DNA from: Chitinophagaceae bacterium UBA7600
GTDB lineage: Bacteria > Bacteroidota > Bacteroidia > Chitinophagales > Chitinophagaceae
Reading direction: 5' to 3'
NCBI GenBank assembly: GCA_002478885.1
Contig: DLKC01000010.1
Location: 62,001-126,000, forward strand
Length of the DNA stretch: 64,000 nucleotides
Shown here: in pieces, positions 16,827 through 25,624 of the stretch
How the letters are laid out: each line of letters begins with the position of its first letter
Numbering within the stretch: position 1 is the first letter of the stretch
The notes under the pieces: model-generated
Database searches by the model: none
What the model saw: only the letters and a program-made list of their open reading frames with translations
Told to the model about the DNA's origin: nothing
Program-made: the position numbers and the translations under genes

Positions 16827-17306
16827 TTATATGAATAACATATGTACCCCTTCACCGGAACTTCTCTTATAAAAATCACCTACGGTTAAAACACCATCCA
16901 GGTCTTCGTATAAATCTTGTTTCTTGTAGTGAAACATATCCATAGCCAGTTTACAAGCCCACAGTTTAACGCCCGAAGCTGTTAGTATGTCCAGAAACTC
17001 AGGTATGCCGGGCATATCGACCTTCTCCATTTCCTTTTTCATCATATGGGTTGCAAGCGATTCAACACCCGGAAGACCTCCAAGCAAGGTTGGCATATGC
17101 ATGGCGGGGTTGCCAACAGTTGCTACATGCAGGTGATCCAATTTTTTTCTGTGCACAGCTTCAAGTCCAAAAAATGTAAAAAACATTTCTGCTTCAATTC
17201 CTTCCATCCTTGCTCCGTTGGCTAGCACAAATGCAGCATATACATTCTCCAGGGTGGCTTTTGACAAGATGATCATCATCTTTTTGATAGATTCGACACT
17301 TTTCAT
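16827..17306 (-). CDS. DsrE/DsrF/DrsH-like sulfur-transfer family protein
   Basis: 159 aa. The N-terminal fold (MMIILSKATLENVYAAFVLANGARMEG) and the late SGVKLWACKLAMDMF with Cys118 are typical of DsrE2-like proteins, in which this Cys carries sulfane sulfur. MHMPTLLGGLPGVESLATHMM is Met- and Gly-rich, as in DsrE2 homologues. It is the last gene of a minus-strand operon SQR-like, TusE-like, DsrE-like, starting 18 bp after the TusE-like gene. It probably relays persulfide between the two partners in the cytosol or at the membrane. Confidence 0.87.
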   Translation of the reverse strand: MKSVESIKKMMIILSKATLENVYAAFVLANGARMEGIEAEMFFTFFGLEAVHRKKLDHLHVATVGNPAMHMPTLLGGLPGVESLATHMMKKEMEKVDMPGIPEFLDILTASGVKLWACKLAMDMFHYKKQDLYEDLDGVLTVGDFYKRSSGEGVHMLFI

Positions 17307-17324
17307 AACACAATTTTTTAGGTA

Positions 17325-17633
17325 CTATATACAACTGGCAGGCTTTGGAATGCCGGCGATTTTTGTTGCGGTCTTCAATGGGGCGACTGGAAATAGCTGA
17401 TAGAACTCTTTTATGTCAAGTAAACCGCTTTTGCCAATACGGCGAATGCTCAGCGCCACCTGGTTTTTTTGTTCGTTCTGCAAATACTTCAGCACTTCCC
17501 AATGTCTGGGAGTCAAACTCACTTCAGCTTCTAATGCCAATGCTTCGGCTACCTGTTCGTTCCACTGATTAAAGTCTGTTAAGTAGCCTTCCTCGTTTAC
17601 GGTAATTTGTTTACCTGCTATCGTCTTTTCCAT
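17325..17633 (-). CDS. TusE/DsrC/DsvC family sulfur carrier
   Basis: 102 aa from ATG 17633; a longer frame would overlap the SQR-like gene. TPRHWEVLKYLQ and SIRRIGKSGLLDIKEFYQLFP match the DsrC/TusE fold. The C-terminal arm ends GIPKPASCI with the conserved penultimate Cys101. The second Cys found 11 residues earlier in true DsrC is Thr90 here, so the protein is TusE-like: it can carry a persulfide but should not form the DsrC trisulfide with dissimilatory sulfite reductase. It starts 23 bp after the SQR-like gene. Confidence 0.88.
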   Translation of the reverse strand: MEKTIAGKQITVNEEGYLTDFNQWNEQVAEALALEAEVSLTPRHWEVLKYLQNEQKNQVALSIRRIGKSGLLDIKEFYQLFPVAPLKTATKIAGIPKPASCI

Positions 17634-17656
17634 AAAATCTATTTTAAATGTTGAAA

Positions 17657-18892
17657 TTAATTGTAATGCTTTCCACTTTCTGACATGGTGGCTGGCACAA
17701 AAGGAATATGGGTTCCTTTCAATAACATGTTCCAGTATATCCAACGAAAGGCCAGCTTTCCCATGTGGTTTATCCTGCTTTCTTTAAGCAAGCGCAAAGG
17801 ACCGATGCCTGCAAACGGAAAACTGCCTTCTACGGGTTCGTGCGTGTAGTTGAAATCTATCAGCAACGCTTTGCCGTTGCCTGTTTCGATAAAGCAGTTT
17901 GCGTGTCCGTCAAATTCTTCTTTTAACGGTTTCCCTTCTATATATAGCGAAATATTATCAGTTAGTATTTCTGCTTCAAAATGGGCGACCGAGCCTGCTT
18001 TTGAAGCCGGTATATTACTTGCGTCTCCCAGTACGAATATGTTTTCGTAATTTTTTGACTGGAGCGTGGCCTTGTGAGTAGGAACATAATTAAGGTCATC
18101 GCCCAATCCAGATCTTTCCATCAGATCGTCGCCTTTATTAGTCGGCACAGTAACCAAGATGTCGAAAGGAACTCTTCTTCCTCCATAGTCTACCAATTCT
18201 TTTTTGTCATTGTCAATGCACTCAACTGCAAAGTCACTTTCGATTTTTATTTTTTTCTCCTCTAATAAATGCTCCAATGTTTCTGTCGCTTTGGGTTTGG
18301 TAAATGCACCGCTTAATGGTGTCACATAGGTGATGTCTACTTTGTCGCGCAGGTGTTTGTGCTTAAAGAAAGAATCAGCCAGGAATGCAAATTCCAATGG
18401 GGCAACGGGACATTTGATTGGCATCTCGGTAATGTGTATAACAAGCTTCCCGCCCTGCCAGTGCCTGAGTTTATCTCTCAAGGCAAGAGAACCTTCGAAT
18501 GTGTAGAAATCAAAAACGGATTTTTGCCATTCGCTTCCTTTCATGCCCTCTGTTTCTTCCGGGGCAATTTTCGCGCCTGTTGCTATTATCAGAATGTCAT
18601 AATTAATACTCCTTCCACTGCTGAGTTGAACAACATTTTCCTTTGGTAGAATGCGGTTAATCTTTTCCCTGACAAGGTTTACATCGCCGGGTATAAACTC
18701 TTCAATTTTCTTAACAATATCTTCCGGTGTATAAATGTCAAATGGTAAAAACAGGTAGCCCGGCTGGTAATGATGCTCTTCTTTTTCATCAATGATGCTA
18801 ATCTGCCAATCTGGTCTTTTCAAGTGGTGGTGCAGGTGATTCGCCATCATGGTGCCTGCGGTACCGGCACCGAGTATAACAAGGTTTTTCAT
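17657..18892 (-). CDS. Sulfide:quinone oxidoreductase-like flavoprotein
   Basis: 411 aa. VILGAGTAGTMMANHL (4-19) is the FAD dinucleotide-binding motif and NIFVLGDASNIPASKAG (284-300) the second FAD motif. MPIKCPVAPLEFAF with Cys161 matches a redox Cys of SQR; other Cys are at 225 and 333. The C-terminus (HMGKLAFRWIYWNMLLKGTHIPF) is an amphipathic membrane-binding helix as in SQR. It would oxidise sulfide to sulfane sulfur and reduce quinone. First gene of the SQR-TusE-DsrE operon, divergent from a CoA-disulfide reductase/rhodanese fusion. Confidence 0.87.
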   Translation of the reverse strand: MKNLVILGAGTAGTMMANHLHHHLKRPDWQISIIDEKEEHHYQPGYLFLPFDIYTPEDIVKKIEEFIPGDVNLVREKINRILPKENVVQLSSGRSINYDILIIATGAKIAPEETEGMKGSEWQKSVFDFYTFEGSLALRDKLRHWQGGKLVIHITEMPIKCPVAPLEFAFLADSFFKHKHLRDKVDITYVTPLSGAFTKPKATETLEHLLEEKKIKIESDFAVECIDNDKKELVDYGGRRVPFDILVTVPTNKGDDLMERSGLGDDLNYVPTHKATLQSKNYENIFVLGDASNIPASKAGSVAHFEAEILTDNISLYIEGKPLKEEFDGHANCFIETGNGKALLIDFNYTHEPVEGSFPFAGIGPLRLLKESRINHMGKLAFRWIYWNMLLKGTHIPFVPATMSESGKHYN

Positions 18893-18985
18893 TGCTGTTG
18901 CTATTTTAGTAAGACGATGTAAAATTAGACCAGGTGTATAACTCCTTTTGTAATAAATGTTACAATGAGCAAAGAATTCTGTGAA

Positions 18986-18993
18986 TAGTTTTG
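18986..18993 (+). promoter_or_regulatory. -7 promoter box upstream of the CoADR-rhodanese gene
   Basis: TAGTTTTG matches TAnnTTTG and lies in the 179 bp divergent gap, about 80 nt upstream of the ATG at 19072. No clear -33 element is seen. Confidence 0.4.
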
Positions 18994-19071
18994 ACCGGTT
19001 TTGATTGTTGGATCATGCCAACATTCAGGCTTGCATCTGTACTTAATTTTAAAATTCAGGAGATCAAAATT

Positions 19072-20745
19072 ATGAAATACATAATTGTAGGCGCGGTAGC
19101 CGGCGGAGCCAGTGCTGCTGCCAGATTGAGAAGATTGGACGAACATGCGGAGATCATCATTTTTGAAAAAGGTGAGTATATTTCTTATGCAAATTGCGGG
19201 TTGCCATACTATATCGGTGATGTAATAAAAGACAGGGATAAACTCTTTGTGCAAACGGCGGCATCTTTTCAGCAACGATTTAATATCGATGTGCAGATAA
19301 TGACAGAGGTTATAGCTATCAACCCGATTGCGAAAACGATTACAGCTATTAAATCGCCAACTGGCGAAACCTACGAAGAGGCCTATGATAAGTTGATATT
19401 GTCGCCAGGCGCGGAGCCGGTGCGTCCCCCACTTCCCGGTGTTGATATAGAAGGCATCTTTACTTTGCGTAGCGTTAGAGACACCGATTTAATAAAAGGT
19501 TACCTGAACAGGAAAAGCGCCAGGAGGGCAGTTGTAGTTGGTGCAGGATTTATCGGCCTTGAAATGGCTGAGAACTTTCATCACCTTGGCTTGCAGGTGA
19601 GCATCGTGGAAATGGGCGGGCAAGTGCTTGCACCGGTTGACTTCCCAATAGCGTCAATCGTGCAGCAGCATATCCGCAGCAAAGGAGTTGCTCTTTATTT
19701 GAATGCCGCAGTAGCATCATTTGCCAAAAGCGGTGAAGCCATTACTGTTTCTTTAAATAACGGCAAGCAACTTACGGCAGACATTGTGATACTTTCCATC
19801 GGCGTTCGGCCAGACACAAGACTGGCGCTGCAGGCGGGCTTAAAAACAGGTGAGGCAAGAGGAATTTGGGTAAACGAATATCTGCAAACATCAAATCCCG
19901 ATATTTATGCAGTTGGAGACGCCATTGAATTTAAAAATCCCATTACAGGCATATCAATGATGACATACCTCGCTGGTCCCGCAAACAAGCAGGGACGCAG
20001 TTGCGCTAACAACATAGTGCTCGGCAATGTTCAAAAGTATAACGGTTCTATTAATACGGCTATTGTAAAAGTGTTTGATCTTACACTCGCCACTGCCGGC
20101 ACCGCATCCAAACACTTAAAAGCCGCGAACATTGATCACGTTGTATCCACCACGCACAATGGCTCGCATGCCGCTTACTATCCAAATGCTCAACAAATGA
20201 CGATGCAGATAGCGTTCTCGCCCATCGATGGACGCCTGTTAAATGCACAGGCTGTAGGTTATGACGGCGTTGATAAACGGATCGATGTTCTATCCACGTT
20301 TATTAAGCAGGGAAAAACTGTTTACGACCTTGCTGAGTTTGAGCAGGCCTATGCGCCATCCTATTCGTCTGCCAAAGACCCGGTAAACATGGCGGGCTTT
20401 GTAGCAGAAAATATTTTAATGGAGAGACTGAAAATATTTTACTGGAATGAAACCGGGAATATAAAGGCCCATGATTTATTTATTGATGTTCGCCGTAAAG
20501 ATGAATATGATGCCGGAAATATCGAACGGGCGATCAATCTGCCTGTAGATGAAATAAGAAGCCGTTTGCATGCTATTCCAAAAGACACAAACATCTTTAT
20601 TTATTGCGAAGCTGGCTTGCGAGGCTACCTGGCACAAAGAATACTCAGGCAACATGGTTTTGATAATGTCTTTAACCTTTCCGGCGGATATAAAACATGG
20701 AAAGCTTGTACAGATGAAAGCGTATTGATAGCACGTGCCGGGTAA
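19072..20745 (+). CDS. CoA-disulfide/persulfide reductase with C-terminal rhodanese domain
   Basis: 557 aa from ATG 19072, which follows caggaga, one of the few Shine-Dalgarno-like sites in the window. VGAVAGGASAAARLRR (6-21) binds FAD; SYANCGLPYYIGD (38-50) holds the single redox Cys42 of the CoADR family. A central NAD(P)H domain follows (VVVGAGFIGLEMAENF). The C-terminal 100 residues or so are a rhodanese domain with active-site loop CEAGLRGY (Cys512). This CoADR-RHD fusion reduces CoA- or polysulfide-bound sulfane sulfur. Divergent from the SQR operon, it completes a persulfide-handling module. Confidence 0.93.
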   Translation: MKYIIVGAVAGGASAAARLRRLDEHAEIIIFEKGEYISYANCGLPYYIGDVIKDRDKLFVQTAASFQQRFNIDVQIMTEVIAINPIAKTITAIKSPTGETYEEAYDKLILSPGAEPVRPPLPGVDIEGIFTLRSVRDTDLIKGYLNRKSARRAVVVGAGFIGLEMAENFHHLGLQVSIVEMGGQVLAPVDFPIASIVQQHIRSKGVALYLNAAVASFAKSGEAITVSLNNGKQLTADIVILSIGVRPDTRLALQAGLKTGEARGIWVNEYLQTSNPDIYAVGDAIEFKNPITGISMMTYLAGPANKQGRSCANNIVLGNVQKYNGSINTAIVKVFDLTLATAGTASKHLKAANIDHVVSTTHNGSHAAYYPNAQQMTMQIAFSPIDGRLLNAQAVGYDGVDKRIDVLSTFIKQGKTVYDLAEFEQAYAPSYSSAKDPVNMAGFVAENILMERLKIFYWNETGNIKAHDLFIDVRRKDEYDAGNIERAINLPVDEIRSRLHAIPKDTNIFIYCEAGLRGYLAQRILRQHGFDNVFNLSGGYKTWKACTDESVLIARAG

Positions 20746-20814
20746 GATTTTATTCTTCTGGCAGATGCACCCTGTATCATTTTTTCACAGATATTTATGC
20801 TCTTAATTTTTTTC

Positions 20815-21546
20815 ATGCAGGTTCATGTTTATCACGACTCAATAGCAACCGGAACTGCCGCCGCCGAAAATGCCGCTGCGCTTATTAAGCATGCGATCAA
20901 CACCAACGGTGTCGCCAATATTATTCTTGCAACAGGAACCAGTCAGTTCAATATTCTTCAACATCTTGCAGCAGATGCCACCGTTGAATGGAGCTATGTT
21001 AATATGTTTCATCTTGATGAATATATTGGTTTGCCTGTTGCTCATGTTGCCAGTTTTAGAAAATATCTTAAGGAACGTTTTCTTGACCTGGTGCCACCCT
21101 TAAAAGCCGTACACCTTATAAATGGCGAGAGTGATGCGGCCAGTGAATGCCAAAGATTAAGTCTAATTATATCAAGACATCCTATCGACGCGGCACTCGT
21201 GGGAATAGGGGAAAACGGGCACCTTGCTTTCAATGATCCGCCTGCCGATTTCGATACACAAGATCCATATATTATCGTGGCGCTGGATGAGGCCTGCCGC
21301 CAACAGCAGGTGAACGAAGGCTGGTTTGCCGCCGTGCCCGACGTGCCATCACATGCGATCAGCATGTCTGTTAACCAAATCATGTTATCTGCCAATATTA
21401 TTTGCACCGTGCCAGGCATGCGCAAGGCTATTGCGGTACAACAATGCCTTAAGCAACCGGTATCGAATCTTTTCCCTGCAAGCATATTGCAGGAACACCC
21501 GAACTGCGCTATTTATCTTGATAAAGACTCCGCGTCTTTGTTATAA
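20815..21546 (+). CDS. nagB: Glucosamine-6-phosphate deaminase
   Basis: 243 aa from ATG 20815; the track-length frame begins six residues earlier at a poorer start. ATGTSQFNILQHL (39-51) is the phosphate loop, FHLDEYIGL (66-73) holds the catalytic Asp69, and GIGENGHLAFNDPPADF (130-146) has the catalytic His. It converts glucosamine 6-phosphate to fructose 6-phosphate and ammonia. It pairs functionally with nagA at 26.9 kb, although a transporter and three other genes lie between. Slightly shorter than E. coli NagB (266 aa), within the range of SIS/NagB-like members. Confidence 0.9.
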   Translation: MQVHVYHDSIATGTAAAENAAALIKHAINTNGVANIILATGTSQFNILQHLAADATVEWSYVNMFHLDEYIGLPVAHVASFRKYLKERFLDLVPPLKAVHLINGESDAASECQRLSLIISRHPIDAALVGIGENGHLAFNDPPADFDTQDPYIIVALDEACRQQQVNEGWFAAVPDVPSHAISMSVNQIMLSANIICTVPGMRKAIAVQQCLKQPVSNLFPASILQEHPNCAIYLDKDSASLL

Positions 21547-21864
21547 TTTTCTGTAAGTCGATAGTTCACGGGAATTACATCAATTAATTCTGCGTTCGCG
21601 GCATCAGTGAAAAAAAGTGAAGAAGCAGCAATCGTTTGCCGGATGGGTCTCAAAAAAATTGCTGCAATACATTGTAACGTACAAGAGTGCGACGCAACGA
21701 AGCCGCCATAAAATAATGCAGCCGGGCTACCAGGTTTTTTTACGGCATTTGTATAAAAATGATTGCCAGAAAAATTACGCAAGCGGTTTAAATAACTGAT
21801 GTTGTCTTATTGTAAAAATCTATTACTATCTTATACGCAGATTATTTTTTAACCAACTGCTTAT
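21547..21864. other. 318 bp gap between nagB and the MFS gene
   Basis: Contains one forward dispersed-repeat unit (21679-21697) with its outer gccggg end near 21720; otherwise AT-rich with no recognisable gene or hairpin. No clear -7 box precedes the MFS start. Confidence 0.6.
21679..21697 (+). repeat. Dispersed repeat unit 4 (single, forward orientation)
   Basis: Core gtacaagagtgcgacgcaa followed by cgaagccgcc and, about 25 bp on, gccggg. This is one of the best matches to the extended consensus. Confidence 0.9.
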
Positions 21865-23139
21865 ATGATAAAAGCCATTCCCTACCGGTACCGCGTGCTT
21901 GTTCTGCTTTGCGCCGTTACAACGCTTACGTATCTGGACCGCATTTGCATATCTATCGTGGGCGTAAGAATTAAAAGCGAGTTTGCATTAAGTAACGAAC
22001 AGTTTGGCTGGGTGCTCGCTTCTTTCGCGCTTGCTTATGCGGTATTTGAAATTCCTTCGGGACTATTGGGTGATCATATTGGCCCGCGAAAAGTTTTTAT
22101 TCGTATTGTTCTGTGGTGGTCGTTCTTTACGGCCATTACGGGTTTTACAACGGGACTGGTTTCGTTAATGTTGATACGTTTTCTTTTTGGGGTGGGCGAG
22201 TCAGGCACTTATCCTAATGCGCTCATTACGGTGTCGCGCTGGTTTCCTGTAAGTGAAACAGGCCGCGCTTTAACATGGGTCGGCATAGGCTCGCAGATAG
22301 GCTCGGCAATTGCGCCGCTTATTATCATTCCCATCGCCGCGGCGTACGGCTGGCGTATGCCTTTTTTTGTGAATGCTGCAATAGGGTTGGTGTGGATTAT
22401 CGTTTGCTATCTTTGGTTCAAGGATTTTCCTGCGCAAATGCGCGGTATTTCTGTCACAGAAAGAAATTATATCGAAGCCAACTGCAGGCATCGCAGCGGC
22501 CACCAACTTGTTACGATGAAAGCGATTTTTAAGAACCGCACTGTGTGGCTTGTTATGTGCATGTACTTCTGCCTGCAATGGTCGAATTACTTTTTTGTTG
22601 CATGGATGCCCGTTTACCTGCAGGAAGGAAGGCATTTTAGTGAACAGCAATCAAGCCCGATCATTTTTTCTTTGTTCATTGCCGGTATTGCAGGACTGCT
22701 CTCTGGTGGATTCTTCGCCGATTGGATTGTGAGAAAAAGAGGTTTAAAATTTGGCCGCCGCTTCGTTGGCATTACCGGCATGGGTATGTGCGGCTTAATG
22801 GTTTTTCTTGCGGCACTGCTCGCTAATAATGAGTTAAGTGCCGGTTGCCTCATTGCCGCTAATTTTTCTTACTCATTCGCCGTTATGACTGCATATGCAG
22901 TTTGCTCAGACATTGGCCGAAACAACACCGGTACTGTTACAGGCGCGATGAATTTTTTCGGGCAAATGGGCGCATTCTTCCTGGCATTGATATTTGGAAA
23001 AATTGCTGACCTGACGCACAGTTTCAACATGCCACTTTTTATCGTATCATTTATTACAATCGCCGGCTGTTTGTTGTGGCTGCGAATTGATCCCACAAGG
23101 CAGGTTGATCCAGGTGCTATATCGCACCCGGTTACATAA
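21865..23139 (+). CDS. MFS transporter, anion:cation symporter (ACS) type
   Basis: 424 aa with 12 predicted membrane helices. The start YRYRVLVLLCAVTTLTYLDRICISIV and the helix 2-3 loop GLLGDHIGPRKVFIR match the ACS/phthalate permease subfamily (hexuronate, galactonate and glucarate carriers); RFLFGVGESGTYPNALITVSRWFP is also typical. It would import an organic anion by proton symport across the inner membrane. Location between nagB and nagA suggests an amino-sugar or sugar-acid substrate, but that is inferred from position only. Confidence 0.9.
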   Translation: MIKAIPYRYRVLVLLCAVTTLTYLDRICISIVGVRIKSEFALSNEQFGWVLASFALAYAVFEIPSGLLGDHIGPRKVFIRIVLWWSFFTAITGFTTGLVSLMLIRFLFGVGESGTYPNALITVSRWFPVSETGRALTWVGIGSQIGSAIAPLIIIPIAAAYGWRMPFFVNAAIGLVWIIVCYLWFKDFPAQMRGISVTERNYIEANCRHRSGHQLVTMKAIFKNRTVWLVMCMYFCLQWSNYFFVAWMPVYLQEGRHFSEQQSSPIIFSLFIAGIAGLLSGGFFADWIVRKRGLKFGRRFVGITGMGMCGLMVFLAALLANNELSAGCLIAANFSYSFAVMTAYAVCSDIGRNNTGTVTGAMNFFGQMGAFFLALIFGKIADLTHSFNMPLFIVSFITIAGCLLWLRIDPTRQVDPGAISHPVT

Positions 23140-23185
23140 GTGGGTATACAATTTTCCTGGCAATAAAGCACTGTGGCATCGTTCC

Positions 23186-23204
23186 TTGCGTCGCACACTT
23201 GTAC
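23186..23204 (-). repeat. Dispersed repeat unit 5 (single, reverse orientation)
   Basis: Core ttgcgtcgcacacttgtac, preceded by ggcatcgttcc, in the convergent gap between the MFS gene and the EEP nuclease gene. With unit 4 it brackets the MFS gene in outward-to-inward order. Confidence 0.88.
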
Positions 23205-23244
23205 TTCCAGATCTTTGTCGCGACAACTGAATCACACTGGCCTA

Positions 23245-24000
23245 CTAAGCGTAGCTTTCCGGTGGCAATGCCTGCTTTATATTATAAGTATTTTTGAAAG
23301 TAACTATCAGTGGAACGTGATCGCTGTATTTCGACCACATATTGTATGACCCAACCTCCACCGATTTGATCTTTTTGATCATATCAGCCGAAGCAAAACA
23401 ATAGTCGATGTGATATGGCTTATCCAGGTGGCGGTACATGTATAGCGTGGGGTGTTGTTCTTTTCCCTGTATTTGTTTGTGGTATAAATGATAAGTGCTA
23501 AGAATGCCCTTTTCTTCCAGCAGCTTTACCACATTGGAATGATTGCTTTCGCGGTATTTTCTATCCCAGATCGTGTTACTGTTAAAGTCGCCTATTAATA
23601 ACGCTGGCTTGGTGGTTAAAAGGTCTGCATAATAATGCAGCGCTTTCCATGTTTGGGTTACATATTGCCCGTCGGGATCATCGGGATTGTTGGCCCATAT
23701 TGCAAAAAGATTGAAATCGTATTTTTTACCTGTAACTGCTATGGGGATGATCATTTTAAAATGTTCGTTATGATTATCCAAAACGGTAAGGCGGATTTTA
23801 TTGTAGGCAAAGATGGCTAACCCTTTGTGCTGGTTTTTGCCAAACCATAGTATGTCGGATGGTTTTGCGGAGCCCGGCGCAAAAAACAGTTTACCAGGAT
23901 GCTCGCACTCAGGAACAACTAAAATGTCAGGTTTGTATTTCAGAATCAGGTCCGCTTTTTTTCTAAAAGCCATATTGCAGTTCCACGTAATAACCCTCAT
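23245..24000 (-). CDS. Endonuclease/exonuclease/phosphatase family protein
   Basis: 251 aa EEP fold without signal peptide. The start MRVITWNCN supplies the Asn of the metal site, VVPECEH the metal-binding Glu, LLIGDFNSNT the catalytic Asp-Asn pair, DYCFAS the DxxF block and SDHVPLIV the catalytic His. Members cleave phosphodiesters in DNA, RNA or lipids; substrate cannot be assigned. TAATTTTT (minus strand) just before the ATG is one base from the -7 consensus. Solo gene, convergent with the MFS gene. Confidence 0.9.
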   Translation of the reverse strand: MRVITWNCNMAFRKKADLILKYKPDILVVPECEHPGKLFFAPGSAKPSDILWFGKNQHKGLAIFAYNKIRLTVLDNHNEHFKMIIPIAVTGKKYDFNLFAIWANNPDDPDGQYVTQTWKALHYYADLLTTKPALLIGDFNSNTIWDRKYRESNHSNVVKLLEEKGILSTYHLYHKQIQGKEQHPTLYMYRHLDKPYHIDYCFASADMIKKIKSVEVGSYNMWSKYSDHVPLIVTFKNTYNIKQALPPESYA

Positions 24001-24170
24001 AGCTAAAAATTAGTTTGAACAGCTTAAGCCTTGTAAGTTGGCATTATCTGGTGAGTTCACCAAAATGCCAGGGTTCGTTTGGCACAGTTTTTTATCGGTG
24101 GTTTTCTCAATTCATCCCGTTGCATCAACAGTTCGGCCATGTTGGGCTTGCATACCAACTTACCGCTGTT

Positions 24171-24360
24171 GATCTTTGAACTGCAAATTTTAATAAAGCA
24201 ACCATGAAGTACCAGTACATTAACACATTGATAAGGCTCGCAGCCTTATCAGTGCAACAGCAAAACGCAACTGCCAAAGCAGCATAAAATATTCGCGATA
24301 ATTATACAAATATCATTTTGTGTAAAGCAGTTCTTAACACGTCGTAAGACGTGTTTTTTG
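24171..24360 (+). ncRNA. Candidate short transcript (small RNA or 27-aa ORF)
   Basis: TTG (24148-24150), a 20 bp spacer and gatctttg (24171-24178, one mismatch to TAnnTTTG) could start a transcript near 24184. A 27-codon ORF at 24204-24287 (MKYQYINTLIRLAAL...) contains a perfect 9-bp hairpin gataaggct-cgc-agccttatc (24230-24250). The rho-independent terminator at 24336-24360 closes the unit and has no other gene to serve on this strand. Whether it acts as RNA or peptide cannot be decided from one sequence. Confidence 0.35.
24336..24360 (+). terminator. Orphan rho-independent terminator
   Basis: Stem aacacgtc (24336-24343) / gacgtgtt (24348-24355), loop gtaa, followed by TTTT. The upstream gene on this strand is only the candidate short transcript; the annotated neighbours point away from it. 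Confidence 0.75.
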
Positions 24361-24377
24361 TTGCGTTTATTGCTGCG

Positions 24378-24396
24378 GTACAAGAGTGCGACGCAA
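24378..24396 (+). repeat. Dispersed repeat unit 6 (single, forward orientation)
   Basis: Core gtacaagagtgcgacgcaa followed by cgaaagc and then gccggatac about 25 bp on, just after the orphan terminator. Confidence 0.88.
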
Positions 24397-24524
24397 CGAA
24401 AGCTTATTGCCCTGTCAAAGCCGGATACAAAATACCTTTCTTCCGGTATCGCCAAAATTAATACCGTGATACATGGGAATAATGTGGTATAATAGCTGAA
24501 CTTCGGGTCAATGGTTTTTATCGG

Positions 24525-25535
24525 ATGGACTCGTTAACGCATATTGCTCTTGGTGCCTGCGCCGGCGAACTCTTGCTTGGAAAAAAGTTAGGCAGGCCTG
24601 CACTGCTTTGGGGTGCAATAGCCCAAAGTTTTCCGGATGTAGATTTTTTAGCGGCAACCTGGATGAGCCCTGCCGATAATCTGCTTGCTCACCGCGGATT
24701 TACACACTCTTTGCTTTTCACTGCTTTGCTGACGCCAATACTTGCAATACTTGCAGCGCGATGGCACAGGTCGCATAATATCAGTTCCAAAGAATGGTTG
24801 CGTTTTTTTGCACTGGGCTTAATGCTGCACATTTTCATCGACGCCTTCAATGTATATGGTACTGCATGGTTTGAACCGTTTAGTGATTACCGCGTTACGT
24901 TTAACACGCTGTATGTGGCTGATATTTTTTTCTCAGTTGCACCGGGTATTGCGGTACTTGCTATGTTTTTTTTAAAAAAGAAAGATAAATATAGAAGAGC
25001 ATCGGCAGTCATTGGCCTGACTGTACCAGCATTGTATCTTATGCTTGGCATTGTGAACAAACTGGCTGTAGATGCTGATATACGGAGAATGGCTGCTGTG
25101 CAGGAAATAAGTTACAAACGGTACTTTATTACGCCAACACCTCTGAATAATTTTCTTTGGTACGTGGTGCTCGAAAACGACTCCGGATACAATATTGCTT
25201 ATCGCTCCGTATTCGATGAAGAAACGACTATAGATTTTCAATTTTTTCCACGGAATCAGCACCTGCTTTCCGCTGTAAAAAATCAGCCGGACCTGCCGCA
25301 GCTGCTGCGTTTTTCACAAGGCTTCTACACGGCCGAATATTGGCACGATACTTTGGTGTTCAACGATCTTAGATTTGGACAAATGATCGGCTGGAGCGAT
25401 CCACATGCAAGGTTCGTATTTCATTATTATTTGCAACATTCAGCCGAGAATAAGTTGGTAATGCAACGTGGCCGGTTTGAGAACTGGAGCTGGGCTGCTT
25501 TAAAAGCTCTGGCAGTGCGGATAAAAGGGATATGA
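24525..25535 (+). CDS. YdjM-like metal-dependent hydrolase, membrane protein
   Basis: 336 aa. MDSLTHIALGACAGELLLG with His6, SFPDVDFLA and AHRGFTHSLLF form the HxD/HRGxTHS pattern of the YdjM (LexA-binding, inner-membrane-associated) hydrolase family; IFIDAFNVYGTAWFEPFS is the later HxxxD-type block. Four membrane segments or so lie in the first 190 residues, then a soluble C-terminal domain of about 140 residues. Related proteins are phospholipase C-like by fold, but the substrate is unknown. Solo gene, convergent with the PLD-family gene. Confidence 0.85.
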   Translation: MDSLTHIALGACAGELLLGKKLGRPALLWGAIAQSFPDVDFLAATWMSPADNLLAHRGFTHSLLFTALLTPILAILAARWHRSHNISSKEWLRFFALGLMLHIFIDAFNVYGTAWFEPFSDYRVTFNTLYVADIFFSVAPGIAVLAMFFLKKKDKYRRASAVIGLTVPALYLMLGIVNKLAVDADIRRMAAVQEISYKRYFITPTPLNNFLWYVVLENDSGYNIAYRSVFDEETTIDFQFFPRNQHLLSAVKNQPDLPQLLRFSQGFYTAEYWHDTLVFNDLRFGQMIGWSDPHARFVFHYYLQHSAENKLVMQRGRFENWSWAALKALAVRIKGI

Positions 25536-25575
25536 ATTATTTTGTTGCCGGCAGCTGATCATATGGCACCTTCGC

Positions 25576-25590
25576 TTGCGACGCGCCTTT
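25576..25590 (-). repeat. Decayed copy of the dispersed repeat
   Basis: ttgcgacgcgccttt keeps only about half of the reverse core, with ggcaccttcgc upstream. It lies in the convergent gap between the YdjM and PLD genes, the same context as intact copies. Confidence 0.45.
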
Positions 25591-25624
25591 CAGCATTTGT
25601 TTTTCATGGTGGCATATTCTTCCG

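Larger units (their letters stand above)
24001..24524. other. 524 bp divergent gap with hairpins
   Basis: Between the EEP nuclease and YdjM genes. It holds overlapping inverted repeats: ggcatt (24040-24045) / aatgcc (24064-24069) around ggtg-agtt-cacc, and a competing tgcca/tggca (24066-24070, 24080-24084) followed by TTTTTT (24088-24093). A possible short transcript follows at 24148-24360 (listed separately), then a dispersed-repeat unit at 24378. Confidence 0.55.

Noticed and set aside
24066..24093. Hairpin plus TTTTTT as a definite attenuator
   Set aside because: The stem is only 5 bp with a 10-nt loop and no leader ORF or regulated gene follows; kept only as part of a finding.
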